Source: Tateyamaria omphalii
GTDB lineage: Bacteria > Pseudomonadota > Alphaproteobacteria > Rhodobacterales > Rhodobacteraceae
Direction of reading: 5' to 3'
Assembly (NCBI RefSeq): GCF_001969365.1
Contig: NZ_CP019312.1
Location: 1,426,001 to 1,490,000, forward strand
DNA length: 64,000 bases
Position numbers and translations under genes: made by a program. Shown piece after piece: positions 45,392 to 54,488 of this stretch (the stretch's first letter is position 1; each line of letters starts with the position of its first letter). The notes under the pieces are model-generated. The model was not told the DNA's origin. It ran no database searches and saw only the letters and a list, made by a program, of their open reading frames with translations.

Positions 45392-45417
45392 AAAAGCCGC
45401 CTTCGGGCGGCTTTTTT
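45392..45417. terminator. Bidirectional terminator between IalB gene and ketosynthase gene
   Basis: AAAAGCCGCC-TTCG-GGCGGCTTTTTT: a six-base-pair GC stem with a UUCG tetraloop and A/T tracts on both sides. It serves the two convergent genes. Confidence 0.92.
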
Positions 45418-45418
45418 G

Positions 45419-46627
45419 TCAGACCTTGCGCAGCGCCAGCACCGCGTTCATGCCGCCAAACGCAAATGCGTTGGACAGCGCGACATCGACCTTCGCGTCC
45501 CGCGCATCGTTCGGAACCACATCCAGCGCACATTCCGGATCTGGCTCCTCATAGCCAATCGTTGGCGCCACGACACCATCGCGCAGCGCCATGATGCAGG
45601 CCAACAATTCCACCGCACCGGTCCCACCGATCAAATGACCATGCATCGACTTGGTGGAAGAGATCATCAACTTGTCCGCATGCGGCCCGAACACATCCGC
45701 CACAGCCGCGCATTCGGTCTTGTCATTGGCGGCCGTGCCCGTGCCATGAGCGTTGATGTAGCCGACCTCATCCGCATTCACCCGCGCATCGGCCAAGGCA
45801 CCGGCCATCGCGCGCGCCGCACCGTTTTTCGATGGCATCACGATGTCAGCTGCATCCGACGACATGGCAAAGCCCACCACCTCGCAGAGGATGTCGGCCC
45901 CGCGGGCACGCGCATGTTCGAATTCCTCGAACACGAACACGCCCGCCCCTTCGCCCTGCACCATACCGTTGCGATTGGCAGAAAAGGGGCGACACGCGTC
46001 CTTGGACATGACGCGCAGCCCCTCCCAGGCCTTGACCCCGCCAAAGCACAACATGCTTTCGGACCCGCCGGTGACCATCACCGGCGCCATGCCCGTGCGC
46101 ACCATCTGAAACGCCTGCGCCATGGCGTGGTTCGACGACGCACAGGCCGTGGCGACGGTAAAGGACGGCCCCTTCAGGTTCCATTCCATCGACACGTGGC
46201 TTGCAGCGGCGTTGTTCATCAACTTCGGCACGACAAAGGGGTGAACCCTGTTCTTACCCTCTTCATAGACCAGGCGATAATTCTGATCCCATGTACTGAC
46301 ACCCCCCGCAGCGGTGCCCAGAATAACGCCCGACCGGGCGGCCTCTTCCCCGGCAAAGCTCACGCCCGCCTGCTCAATCGCCTCCTTGGCGGCGGCCAGA
46401 GTAAACTGGGTAAAGCGGTCATAAAGACTCATCTGCTGGCGATTGTACCGCCCCTCGGCCTCGAACCCGCGGACCTGACCGCCGATCTTGATGGCCAGCC
46501 GTTCCACGTCCTGAAACTCCAGCGGGCCGATGCCGCAACGGCCCTCGCGCATGGCCTCGAATGTCTCGGGCACATCATGGCCCAGGGCATTGACGGTGCC
46601 CGCCCCCGTAATGACAACGCGATGCAT
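45419..46627 (-). CDS. Beta-ketoacyl-ACP synthase II-type enzyme
   Basis: A 402-residue thiolase-fold condensing enzyme. The nucleophile Cys162 is in ATACASSNHA, with histidines in NAHGTGT and KSMHGHLIGGTGA; the GGMNAVLAL tail is typical of FabF. It uses the dedicated acyl carrier protein encoded just upstream (one-base overlap). With lpxD next in line, it may extend a special acyl chain for lipid A or another envelope lipid rather than bulk fatty acids. Confidence 0.92.
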   Translation of the reverse strand: MHRVVITGAGTVNALGHDVPETFEAMREGRCGIGPLEFQDVERLAIKIGGQVRGFEAEGRYNRQQMSLYDRFTQFTLAAAKEAIEQAGVSFAGEEAARSGVILGTAAGGVSTWDQNYRLVYEEGKNRVHPFVVPKLMNNAAASHVSMEWNLKGPSFTVATACASSNHAMAQAFQMVRTGMAPVMVTGGSESMLCFGGVKAWEGLRVMSKDACRPFSANRNGMVQGEGAGVFVFEEFEHARARGADILCEVVGFAMSSDAADIVMPSKNGAARAMAGALADARVNADEVGYINAHGTGTAANDKTECAAVADVFGPHADKLMISSTKSMHGHLIGGTGAVELLACIMALRDGVVAPTIGYEEPDPECALDVVPNDARDAKVDVALSNAFAFGGMNAVLALRKV

Positions 46628-46887
46628 CAGGTTTTCTGTTCTGCGATCAGCCGCTCAATGCCCGCAATGATCGACTGCACATTCGAGATGTCGAAGTCAC
46701 TCTCGGAAGGCGCATTGGCGTTAAACGGGACCTGGATGTCGAATTCTTCCTCAATGGCAAAGATGCTTTCGACCAGACCCAGGCTGTCGATGCCCAGATC
46801 CTCAAGCGTATTGCTCAGACCCACATCCGACGGCTCCAGCACTGCCTGCTCTGCGACAATCTCGATGACCTTGTCCTTGATGCTCAC
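46627..46887 (-). CDS. Acyl carrier protein
   Basis: An 86-residue ACP. The phosphopantetheine site is LGIDSLGLVE (Ser35), inside the usual acidic helix. The start is a GTG with GGGGGCAGG before it. It differs from housekeeping AcpP (DSLDTVE) and is likely a specialised carrier for the adjacent ketosynthase. Confidence 0.93.
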   Translation of the reverse strand: MSIKDKVIEIVAEQAVLEPSDVGLSNTLEDLGIDSLGLVESIFAIEEEFDIQVPFNANAPSESDFDISNVQSIIAGIERLIAEQKT

Positions 46888-46920
46888 GATGCCTGCCCCC
46901 TTGCCTGACTTTGCGTTGAT

Positions 46921-48012
46921 TTAGTCACTGCCATCCGACTTTAAAACAGCTTTCTTCAACTCCGCGACGTCCCGCAGGATGCGCGGCAGGCGCTTGGTAT
47001 TCTTGTACATGTCCAGATTGGTTTTCATCTCATTCGCTGGATAGCCCAGCATGACCTTGCCGTCCTTGACTGAACTCATGACCTTGCAGGCTGCAGCCAA
47101 CACCACGTTGTTACCGATGCTCAGATTGTCGGACACACCAACCTGCCCCGCCATAACGACGAAATTGCCGACGGTCACCGACCCGGCCAGACCGACCTGA
47201 CCACAGATCAGGTTGTCTTCGCCAATAATGCAGTTGTGGCCAATGTGGACGAGGTTGTCGATTTTGGTACGGTTGCCGACCTGCGTAGGTCGGATCGTAC
47301 CGCTGTCGATGGCCGTATTGGTCCCGATCTCCACATCATCACCGATGACAACAGCGCCCAGGCTCGCAATCCGCGCCCAGGGCTGCCCGCCCGCATCGCC
47401 CTGCTCACCCAGCGTCTCGCGTACGTTCTCAACGCCGCTCTTTTCCGGCGTGACGAAGGAAAACCCGTCACCACCGATGCGCACACCCGGATTGCAGATG
47501 AAGTTGGCACCGATGCGCACGCGGGCACCGATGCTGACATGTTCCCGAAGAAAGGCATTGGGCCCCAGCACGGCCTGCCAGCCGACAAAAGACAACGGCC
47601 CGATGATCGACCCTGCGCCAATCTCTGCCTCCGGCCCGATGACGGCCCCGGCTGCGATGGTGACGTCATCGCCCAGCTTGGCCGTGGGATCGACCGACGC
47701 ACTGGGATGCACGCCGTTGCCGAACCCATGCCCCGGATCGGCCATCGTCGTCAGGCGCGACATAGCAAAGCGTGGGCGTTTCGGCAGAATGGCGGCGCGC
47801 AGGCCCAAAGCCTGCCAATCGGCCCCCTCCCACAACAGGGCGGCCTGTGCCGCCCCTGCTGCAAGAGTGTCCGCATATTTCGGGCTACTCGCCAGTGCCA
47901 GATCATCGGCACCGGCCTGTGCAGGCTCCGCCAGCCCTGTCACCACTGCGCCCGCGTCACCAACGGCCTCCGCCTCCAGCGCCCGTGCAATCTCGGCAAC
48001 AGTGTAACGCAT
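46921..48012 (-). CDS. lpxD: UDP-3-O-acylglucosamine N-acyltransferase
   Basis: A 363-residue trimeric acyltransferase of lipid A synthesis. The N-terminal uridine-binding domain (residues 1-105) is followed by a long left-handed beta-helix of hexapeptide repeats (VTIAAGAVIGPEAEIGAGS and onward), with the catalytic region LVHIGHNCIIGEDN and a C-terminal helix. The start at 48012 (MRYTVAEIARAL) is the normal LpxD beginning. In many bacteria lpxD is near bamA, fabZ and lpxA; here it stands with an ACP and ketosynthase. Confidence 0.94.
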   Translation of the reverse strand: MRYTVAEIARALEAEAVGDAGAVVTGLAEPAQAGADDLALASSPKYADTLAAGAAQAALLWEGADWQALGLRAAILPKRPRFAMSRLTTMADPGHGFGNGVHPSASVDPTAKLGDDVTIAAGAVIGPEAEIGAGSIIGPLSFVGWQAVLGPNAFLREHVSIGARVRIGANFICNPGVRIGGDGFSFVTPEKSGVENVRETLGEQGDAGGQPWARIASLGAVVIGDDVEIGTNTAIDSGTIRPTQVGNRTKIDNLVHIGHNCIIGEDNLICGQVGLAGSVTVGNFVVMAGQVGVSDNLSIGNNVVLAAACKVMSSVKDGKVMLGYPANEMKTNLDMYKNTKRLPRILRDVAELKKAVLKSDGSD

Positions 48013-48048
48013 GACGGCACCCCTTGGCATATCGCTCAGGGCCGGGAT

Positions 48049-49656
48049 TTACCCCTGAACGGCGCGCAGTGCCACCCCCGCATTGGACAGGGCCTTCCAC
48101 ACCTTCGCGTCGCGACCATAGATGTCGCGGCGATACTGCGTGTGGCCCTTTGGCGTGGTAAAGGCCGTGCGGTAGATGATGTGCACAGGCACCGGCGCCT
48201 TCAGGTCCACGCGCGTTTCACGGCCCGTGGCCAGCACGGATTGGAAATATTGCTGCGGGTTCGCCTCTTGCTTGGCGAGAAGCGCATAGGCAAAGTCGAA
48301 CGGATCAGCCAGCCGCACGCACCCATGGCTATACGCACGCACCTCTCGGCCAAACAGGTTCTTGGCCGGTGTGTCGTGCAGATAGATATTGTGCACGTTG
48401 GGGAACATGAACTTCACCAGCCCCAGCGCATTGCCCTTGCTGGGCGGCTGGCGCATGGCAAAGGGGAACGTGCGCGCGGTGTACTGATTGAAGTTCACCG
48501 CCGAACGGTTCACCTTGCGACCCCGGCTGTCCGTGATCTCGATATGACGCACGGCGTTGCGGTTGCGCTTCAGCGCAGGCAGGTATTCCTTGGTCACGAT
48601 GGACCGCGGCACATACCAGCTCGGGTTGATGACCATGAACTCCATCACATCCGAAAACTCAGGCGTTGGGCGGTCATCCTTGTTGGCGCCCACGACCGAC
48701 CGGGTCTCGAACGTCACTTTGCCGTTGTCGACGACCTTGGCCGTGAAATCCGGGATATTCACCAGAATGTGCCGCCGGCCGCGCTCCTGATTGACCCATC
48801 GTTCACGCTCCATCGCGACGATGATGGATTGCAGGCGCTCCTGCACCGACATGTTCATCTCTGCAATCGTCGCCTGGCCCGCCACGCCATCGGCGGTCAG
48901 ACCATGCGCCAACTGAAACTGCTGTACAGCCGCCTGAACGTCGGTGTCATAAGTCTGTGTGTTGGTGCGCTTCAGAAAGCCCATGGCGATCAGCCGGTTG
49001 CGCATGATGGCCACCGCATCGCCCGATTGGCCGGGCTTGAGCGTGCTGACCGGCACCTGTTGACCCCAGCCGCCCTTGGCCAGCAGCCGCTCCATCCGCA
49101 GCTTTTCCTTCATCAGCGCAGTGTATTCCATCGTCTTCGGCGCCAGCGCCTTGAAAAATCCCGATGGCGATGACTTCGAGAAGTTCACCAGGTACGACGT
49201 GCGATCCCGATACGGCACCTGCCGGACGATGGCCCGGTCCACGCGGGACGGCACCAGCACACCAGTCTGCAGATCCCGCGAAAACTGCAGGAAGGTCCGG
49301 CTCATCTCGACCTCGACCAACCCGCGGTCGCGCTGCGTCTGAGCGGCCTTCATCTTGGCTTGCAGCCCAGCGGCATCATAGCGCGCGGCAGGCAGGCCAT
49401 GGTTGCCCGCCTGGTCCAGCGCCTTGAACAGCGCCACACGCCGCTGCCGCTCGCGGCCAGACCGCCCGGTCCATAGGCTTTCATAGCCGCTGGCCTTGTA
49501 GAATGCGGCGATGTCGGCATCTCTGGCGGCCGCCTCTGCCACGGCCTGCTTGAACGCCGTCACTTGCGCCAAAGCGCCCTGCGGCGCAGTCCAAAGCATC
49601 GCCGTCAGGATCAGGCCCAAAGCCACCATCCAAGATCTGAAAAATGTCACCGTCAT
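48049..49656 (-). CDS. L,D-transpeptidase with peptidoglycan-binding domain (YcbB type)
   Basis: A 535-residue exported enzyme; signal peptide about residues 1-30 (ending GALA). A scaffold domain, then a peptidoglycan-binding domain (GDAVAIMRNRLIAMGFL, VQQFQLAHGLTADGVAG), then the YkuD catalytic domain with HDTPAKNLFGREVRAYSHGCVRLADP, whose Cys is the nucleophile. It makes 3-3 crosslinks between stem peptides in the periplasm. Size and order match YcbB/LdtD. It is divergent from a DUF882 peptidase. Confidence 0.93.
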   Translation of the reverse strand: MTVTFFRSWMVALGLILTAMLWTAPQGALAQVTAFKQAVAEAAARDADIAAFYKASGYESLWTGRSGRERQRRVALFKALDQAGNHGLPAARYDAAGLQAKMKAAQTQRDRGLVEVEMSRTFLQFSRDLQTGVLVPSRVDRAIVRQVPYRDRTSYLVNFSKSSPSGFFKALAPKTMEYTALMKEKLRMERLLAKGGWGQQVPVSTLKPGQSGDAVAIMRNRLIAMGFLKRTNTQTYDTDVQAAVQQFQLAHGLTADGVAGQATIAEMNMSVQERLQSIIVAMERERWVNQERGRRHILVNIPDFTAKVVDNGKVTFETRSVVGANKDDRPTPEFSDVMEFMVINPSWYVPRSIVTKEYLPALKRNRNAVRHIEITDSRGRKVNRSAVNFNQYTARTFPFAMRQPPSKGNALGLVKFMFPNVHNIYLHDTPAKNLFGREVRAYSHGCVRLADPFDFAYALLAKQEANPQQYFQSVLATGRETRVDLKAPVPVHIIYRTAFTTPKGHTQYRRDIYGRDAKVWKALSNAGVALRAVQG

Positions 49657-49969
49657 ATCGCACCTGTTATTATCAATTTTGCGCTAGTCCGCAGTATCCC
49701 AAGGCCGGACAACGCCTGTCTATTCACATTGCCGGCAGTCCATCAAGAAGCACATGCGTGATGCGCACCTGCATCGCCTCGCGGCCATTGCGCCACATGA
49801 GCCAGAATTTGCGCAAAAATCTGCCTAAATCTCTTGCGACGTTTTTTAGGGCAGATTCAGAGCTTGGTAAACGAATCGAGCTATGCAATAAAAATGTTGC
49901 ATCTGGGGATGAGATGGCAAACTCCGTGTAACATCACGGACAGGCAGGCGTACGGGACGGCGCAGTGAT
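49657..49969. other. Divergent control region between two murein genes
   Basis: 313 bases separating the L,D-transpeptidase and the DUF882 gene. It contains the inverted repeat ATGCAA-N8-TTGCAT at 49883-49902 in an AT-rich stretch, a T6 run at 49842-49847, and no convincing gene. Both promoters should lie here. Confidence 0.5.
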
Positions 49970-50536
49970 ATGAATGATACCTCTACGGGCATGACCCGCC
50001 GAGCCTTACTTGGCGCATTCGCGGCAACGGCAGTAACGGCGGCACCGACTTTCTCAAACGCAGCAGGGTTCTTGCGAGGCGCGGGCGACATCCGACGCCT
50101 CCGTATGTATTCCGGTCGCACGGGTGAGCGGATCGATATGATCTACTGGATCGAAGGGCACTACATCAAGGACGCGGTCAAGGAAGTGAACCACTTCATG
50201 CGCGACTGGCGCACCGACGATGTAAAGTCGATGGATCTGCGCAATGTGGACATCATGGCCGCCGCGCACAACCTGATGCAGACGGACGAACCCTACATGC
50301 TGCTCTCGGGCTACCGCAGCCCGAAAACCAACGCCATGCTCCGCTCGCGCAGCCGCGGCGTCGCCAAAAACTCCCTTCATATGAAGGGCCAGGCCGCCGA
50401 TTTGCGCCTGTCCTCACGATCGGTCAGCCAAATGGCGCGCGCAGCGCAAGCCTGCCGTGGTGGCGGAGTCGGCAAGTATTCTGGTTCGAACTTCGTGCAC
50501 ATGGACTGTGGCGTCGTCCGGTCCTGGGGCCGCTAA
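49970..50536 (+). CDS. DUF882 (YcbK/M15-like) murein peptidase, Tat-type signal
   Basis: A 188-residue exported protein. The signal (TRRALLGAFAATAVTAAPTF) has a twin-arginine look. The core matches DUF882: YWIEGHYIKDAVKEVNHFMRDWR, SGYRSPKTNAMLRSR, then NSLHMKGQAADLRL (His and Asp zinc ligands) and FVHMDCGVVRSWG. In E. coli the equivalent gene (mepK/ycbK) sits next to ycbB and cuts 3-3 crosslinks; here the pair is divergent, keeping the link. Confidence 0.92.
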   Translation: MNDTSTGMTRRALLGAFAATAVTAAPTFSNAAGFLRGAGDIRRLRMYSGRTGERIDMIYWIEGHYIKDAVKEVNHFMRDWRTDDVKSMDLRNVDIMAAAHNLMQTDEPYMLLSGYRSPKTNAMLRSRSRGVAKNSLHMKGQAADLRLSSRSVSQMARAAQACRGGGVGKYSGSNFVHMDCGVVRSWGR

Positions 50537-50719
50537 ACACGTCCACACTATTCTTCACGCGGGGCGCTTCGGCGCCCTTCTTTGTGTAAGGCGGCACAGT
50601 CTGAAGGATAAAGCGCGCGCCGTCCGAAGAGACAGTTGCCCTGCACAGCCGCCAATCAACCGCACAAACAGCTCGCAAGTTCCCCAGTGGGTTAACTTTT
50701 GCGCAATCTTCCGCCCGGA

Positions 50720-50737
50720 TTGACATGAAACTGTGAC
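50720..50737 (+). promoter_or_regulatory. Candidate PhoB box upstream of cpdB
   Basis: TTGACAT-GAAA-CTGTGAC forms two direct repeats 11 bases apart, matching CTGTCAT-N4-CTGTCAC at 5/7 and 6/7. It lies 55 bases before the cpdB start, partly over a GTGACA -35 (50733-50738; -10 TAGCGT at 50756-50761, spacer 17). This is the position expected for activation under phosphate starvation. Confidence 0.5.
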
Positions 50738-50791
50738 AACCCGCCCCTACGCGCCTAGCGTATAACGAGCTGACACTCCCGGGGGACCCAC

Positions 50792-52750
50792 ATGACACAC
50801 CTGATTTCGCGCCGCACTTTCCTGGCAACCACTGCCACATTCGCGGCCATGCACCCGTTTTCCCTGCACGCCAGCACCAATCAGGCCCACCTGCGGATCA
50901 TGGAAACAACCGACCTGCACGTGCACGTCTTCCCCTACGACTACTATGCCGACCGGCCCCGCGATACGGTGGGCTTGTCGCGCACCGCCTCAATCATTGA
51001 AAGCATCCGGGCGGAGGCGACGAACTCCATGCTCATCGACAATGGCGACTTCCTGCAGGGCAATCCTATGGGTGATTACATCGCCTATGAGCGCGGCATG
51101 AAAGAGGGCGACACCCACCCGATCATCACCGCCATGAACACCGTGGGCTTTGACGCTGCCACCTTGGGCAATCACGAGTTTAACTACGGCCTCGACTTCC
51201 TGATGAAATCGCTGGCAGGCGCCGACTTCCCCGTGGTCTGCGCAAACGTCTCGACCAAGCAGGGCGCAGACGCATCCGCCGATACAACCCTCCTGCCCCC
51301 CTTTGTCATCCTCGACCACACGGTCACGGATGGTGCCGGCGACACGCACCCGATCAAGGTCGGGCTCATCGGCTTTGTCCCGCCCCAGATCATGACCTGG
51401 GATCGCCGCCACCTCGAAGGGAACGTGCAGACCCGTGACATCGTGGACACGGCCAAAACGCTCGTGCCGCTGATGAAGGAACAAGGCGCCGACATAATCA
51501 TCGCGCTCAGCCACTCGGGCATCGGCGCGGCCGACCACGCGGACGGCATGGAAAACGCCTCCGTCCCGCTTGCCGCGGTCGACGGGATCGACGCGATCCT
51601 CACCGGCCACCATCACCAGGTCTTCCCCTCCGACACCTATGCCGACATGCCCGCCGTCGACGTCGCCGCCGGCACGATCCACGGCAAACCGGCAGCCATG
51701 GGCGGCTTCTGGGGCTCGCACCTGGGTGTGATTGACCTGATGCTCGAACGCGATGGCTCCGACTGGCGGATCACCGGCTTCGGGTCCGAAGCCCGCCCCA
51801 TCTCCAAACGCAACGAAGACCGCTCCGTTACCGCCCTTGTCGAAGACAACGAGGCCGTCCTCGCCAGCGTCCAAGAAGACCACGACGCAACGCTGGCCTA
51901 TGTCCGCCGCGCTGTCGGCAAGACGGACGCCCCGCTTCACAGCTACTTCGCCCTCGTCGCCGACGACCCTTCAGTCCAGATCGTGTCGATCGCGCAAAGC
52001 TGGTACATCGCCCAGATGATGCAGGGCACCGAATACGAGGGGCTGCCGATCCTCTCCGCCGCCGCCCCGTTCAAGGCCGGTGGCCGCGGCGGCCCCGAAT
52101 ACTTCACCGATGTGCCCAAGGGGGACGTGGCCATCAAGAATGTCTCCGACCTCTACCTCTACCCCAATACCGCGCGCGCCGTGCTGGTGACGGGGGCCGA
52201 GGTCAAGGACTGGCTGGAACGCTCGGCGGGCATGTTCAACCAAGTAGAGCCCGGCAGCACTGACGCGCCCCTCCTGAACCCAGAGTTCCCCAGCTACAAT
52301 TTCGACGTGATCGACGGTGTGACCTACCAGATCGACCTCAGCCAACCGTCGAAATTCGACAGCGACGGCGCGGTCATCAACGCGGATGCAAACCGGATCG
52401 TGAACCTGAGCTACAACGGTGAACCGATTGATCCACAAGCACAATTCATCATTGCCACCAACAACTATCGCGCAGGTGGCGGCGGCAACTTCCCCGGCGC
52501 GAGCAGCGAAACGGTCATCTTTGAGGGGCCTGACACCAACCGCGACGTGATCGTACGCTACATCGTGGAACAGGGTACGATCAGCCCGCGCGCCGATGCC
52601 AACTGGTCCTTTGCGCCGCTGGAGGGCACGAGCGTCCTGTTTGAAACAGGGCCAAAGGCCAAGGACTATATCGACGACGTCAAAGGGGTCACAATCGAGC
52701 CCGCAGGCGACGGCCCGGACGGCTTCGCCCAGTTCCGCATCTCGCTCTGA
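50792..52750 (+). CDS. cpdB: 2',3'-cyclic-nucleotide 2'-phosphodiesterase / 3'-nucleotidase
   Basis: A 652-residue periplasmic enzyme. The signal peptide has a [13 protein letters not shown] stretch (Tat-like). The metallophosphoesterase domain shows [38 protein letters not shown] and TGHHHQVFP. The C-terminal 5'-nucleotidase domain binds the nucleoside ([25 protein letters not shown]). It frees phosphate from cyclic nucleotides. It is monocistronic with its own promoter and a likely Pho box. Confidence 0.95.
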   Translation: MTHLISRRTFLATTATFAAMHPFSLHASTNQAHLRIMETTDLHVHVFPYDYYADRPRDTVGLSRTASIIESIRAEATNSMLIDNGDFLQGNPMGDYIAYERGMKEGDTHPIITAMNTVGFDAATLGNHEFNYGLDFLMKSLAGADFPVVCANVSTKQGADASADTTLLPPFVILDHTVTDGAGDTHPIKVGLIGFVPPQIMTWDRRHLEGNVQTRDIVDTAKTLVPLMKEQGADIIIALSHSGIGAADHADGMENASVPLAAVDGIDAILTGHHHQVFPSDTYADMPAVDVAAGTIHGKPAAMGGFWGSHLGVIDLMLERDGSDWRITGFGSEARPISKRNEDRSVTALVEDNEAVLASVQEDHDATLAYVRRAVGKTDAPLHSYFALVADDPSVQIVSIAQSWYIAQMMQGTEYEGLPILSAAAPFKAGGRGGPEYFTDVPKGDVAIKNVSDLYLYPNTARAVLVTGAEVKDWLERSAGMFNQVEPGSTDAPLLNPEFPSYNFDVIDGVTYQIDLSQPSKFDSDGAVINADANRIVNLSYNGEPIDPQAQFIIATNNYRAGGGGNFPGASSETVIFEGPDTNRDVIVRYIVEQGTISPRADANWSFAPLEGTSVLFETGPKAKDYIDDVKGVTIEPAGDGPDGFAQFRISL

Positions 52751-52791
52751 CCCACATGGGCGCAGGACACCTACGCCTTACGATTTAGCAA

Positions 52792-52820
52792 TTGCAGGGC
52801 GCGGGTGGCACCGCTATACC
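52792..52820 (+). promoter_or_regulatory. Promoter of tRNA-Arg
   Basis: TTGCAG and TATACC are separated by 17 bases; initiation would be near 52827, four bases before the tRNA. Confidence 0.65.
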
Positions 52821-52830
52821 GCGCCCCAGT

Positions 52831-52907
<77 letters not shown>

Positions 52908-52963
52908 TCTCCCACACACTGATCGCGTGGATCGCACTAACCACTTCCGACGACATCGACTTT

Positions 52964-52980
52964 AAAGGTTATCAACCTTT
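52964..52980. other. Small inverted repeat AAAGGTT-ATC-AACCTTT
   Basis: A seven-base perfect inverted repeat in an AT-rich stretch between tRNA-Arg and the end of the convergent MFS gene. It may help terminate either transcript; the flanking T-run is short. Confidence 0.4.
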
Positions 52981-52992
52981 GCCAATCCCGCA

Positions 52993-54222
52993 TTAACCTC
53001 TGTCATGATCCAGCGCCTGTGCCGGGGACATCCGTCGCGCTTGGCGATAGTCCAGGACAAACAGCAAAGCCGACGACGCAATGGCAATCACCGCTCCAAT
53101 CATCGCCACGCCCTGGTAGTCGGTCACGCTCGTCCCAATCGCAAAGATCACCGACGCAATGATCGCGCCGCCAAAATGATTCACGGACAACAGCGAACTT
53201 CCGGCTCCTGCCCGGTCTGCAACAAGGTTCTGCACATACCCAATAGGGATAGACAGGATGATGCCCGCGCCAATCCCCGCTGGCAGCACCAGCCACCACG
53301 CAAACCCAATGGACGGCATGAGACCCAAGACAGCGAGAAAGCCACCATAAATCACAACGCCGATCAGGATAAGAAACGAGGCTGAAATCACACGCAAAAA
53401 CCGAACCGTCAGCATCATGACCGGAATTTCGATGAATGCGACGAGGCCCGCAAAGACTGCGACGTCGGATTCGACACCGCCAAGGTTATTGAGGATCAGC
53501 AGACCCAGCAGAATATTGTACAGACCATTGGTGGCTGAGATTACGCAGATCAGAACCATACGCAACAACAGGCCCGGCTCTGTCAGCTCCGACAAAGACG
53601 CCAACAACCCCTTGCCTGATTTCGCGGTCTGCGACACCGTATGGTCCCGGCGCCACAACGTCAGGACGGCGGCAAGCGCCATGGCATTTGCAAAAGCGAC
53701 GACAGCATAGGCCGCGAGCACATCCACACCCTGTACCAGGGCGTACCCCCACACCACGGGTGTCAGTGCAAATGCGCCGGAAAATGTCGCCCGGGACAGA
53801 GTGGCCGCATAAGAACGATCAAGCTTCGGGTTCTCATTGGCCGCCACAACAGAGATTGCGAAGTACTGGGTGAAAGCCGTCGCCCCGACTGGAAACAGCA
53901 CGACATGCACCAGCAAGAAAGCGATCTTCGAAGGCACGAAAAACATCAATAGCCCGGCTACAGCGCCAACTGCCAACGCGGCCAGCAACGCTTCGCGAAA
54001 TCGTCCTGTCTGATCGGTATAGATCCCCACCAGTATGGATGCGACGACACTGAAAAATGCCCCACCCGTCACGATGAGGGCGTAGGCGGCGTCGGAAAAA
54101 CCAATCTCCTCGATCCCAATGATCGACTGGAACGGGCCAACCGTTGCCGCGCCAACGCCCATAAGGATCAAGCCAACCAGCGCCACTTGAAGCAGTCTGT
54201 CGGTCAGCGCCGTCTTGATCAT
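52993..54222 (-). CDS. MFS transporter, SetA-like
   Basis: A 409-residue inner-membrane protein with 12 hydrophobic segments. The loop after helix 2 (GIYTDQTGRFREALLAAL) carries the MFS A-like motif, and the second half has NNLGGVESDVAVFAGLVAFIEIPVM, as in the Set family of sugar efflux pumps. The substrate is uncertain. It has its own leader and is separated from sufS by 266 bases. Confidence 0.88.
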   Translation of the reverse strand: MIKTALTDRLLQVALVGLILMGVGAATVGPFQSIIGIEEIGFSDAAYALIVTGGAFFSVVASILVGIYTDQTGRFREALLAALAVGAVAGLLMFFVPSKIAFLLVHVVLFPVGATAFTQYFAISVVAANENPKLDRSYAATLSRATFSGAFALTPVVWGYALVQGVDVLAAYAVVAFANAMALAAVLTLWRRDHTVSQTAKSGKGLLASLSELTEPGLLLRMVLICVISATNGLYNILLGLLILNNLGGVESDVAVFAGLVAFIEIPVMMLTVRFLRVISASFLILIGVVIYGGFLAVLGLMPSIGFAWWLVLPAGIGAGIILSIPIGYVQNLVADRAGAGSSLLSVNHFGGAIIASVIFAIGTSVTDYQGVAMIGAVIAIASSALLFVLDYRQARRMSPAQALDHDRG

Positions 54223-54488
54223 TGATGAGTTCCAGATTGAGCGGTGGCGTGATTACACAAAGGAATTTGCGCCGACCCATCTATATGGCGCGCCATCACA
54301 GATGAAAACGGCGCGACGCACGCGCTTGCGCTGAACCGCCGCCCGGCTTCGGGCAACAGCATCGCTCTTGGATGGTTAACTTTGACAGAACGCAGCGCGC
54401 GGGCCTCAAGCCCTTGATCTACAGGCGCTTTCGCAGGTCGATGAACATCTCGCAAAGCGAGCGAACACCTTGTCACCGCGGGGACAGA

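Noticed and set aside
47236..49173. 645-codon open frame on the plus strand across lpxD and the L,D-transpeptidase
   Set aside because: It is antisense to two well-supported genes and its product is rich in His, Arg and Gln with no domain. High GC makes such long shadow frames common; the 526-codon frame at 45344 and the 601-codon frame at 59810 are the same.
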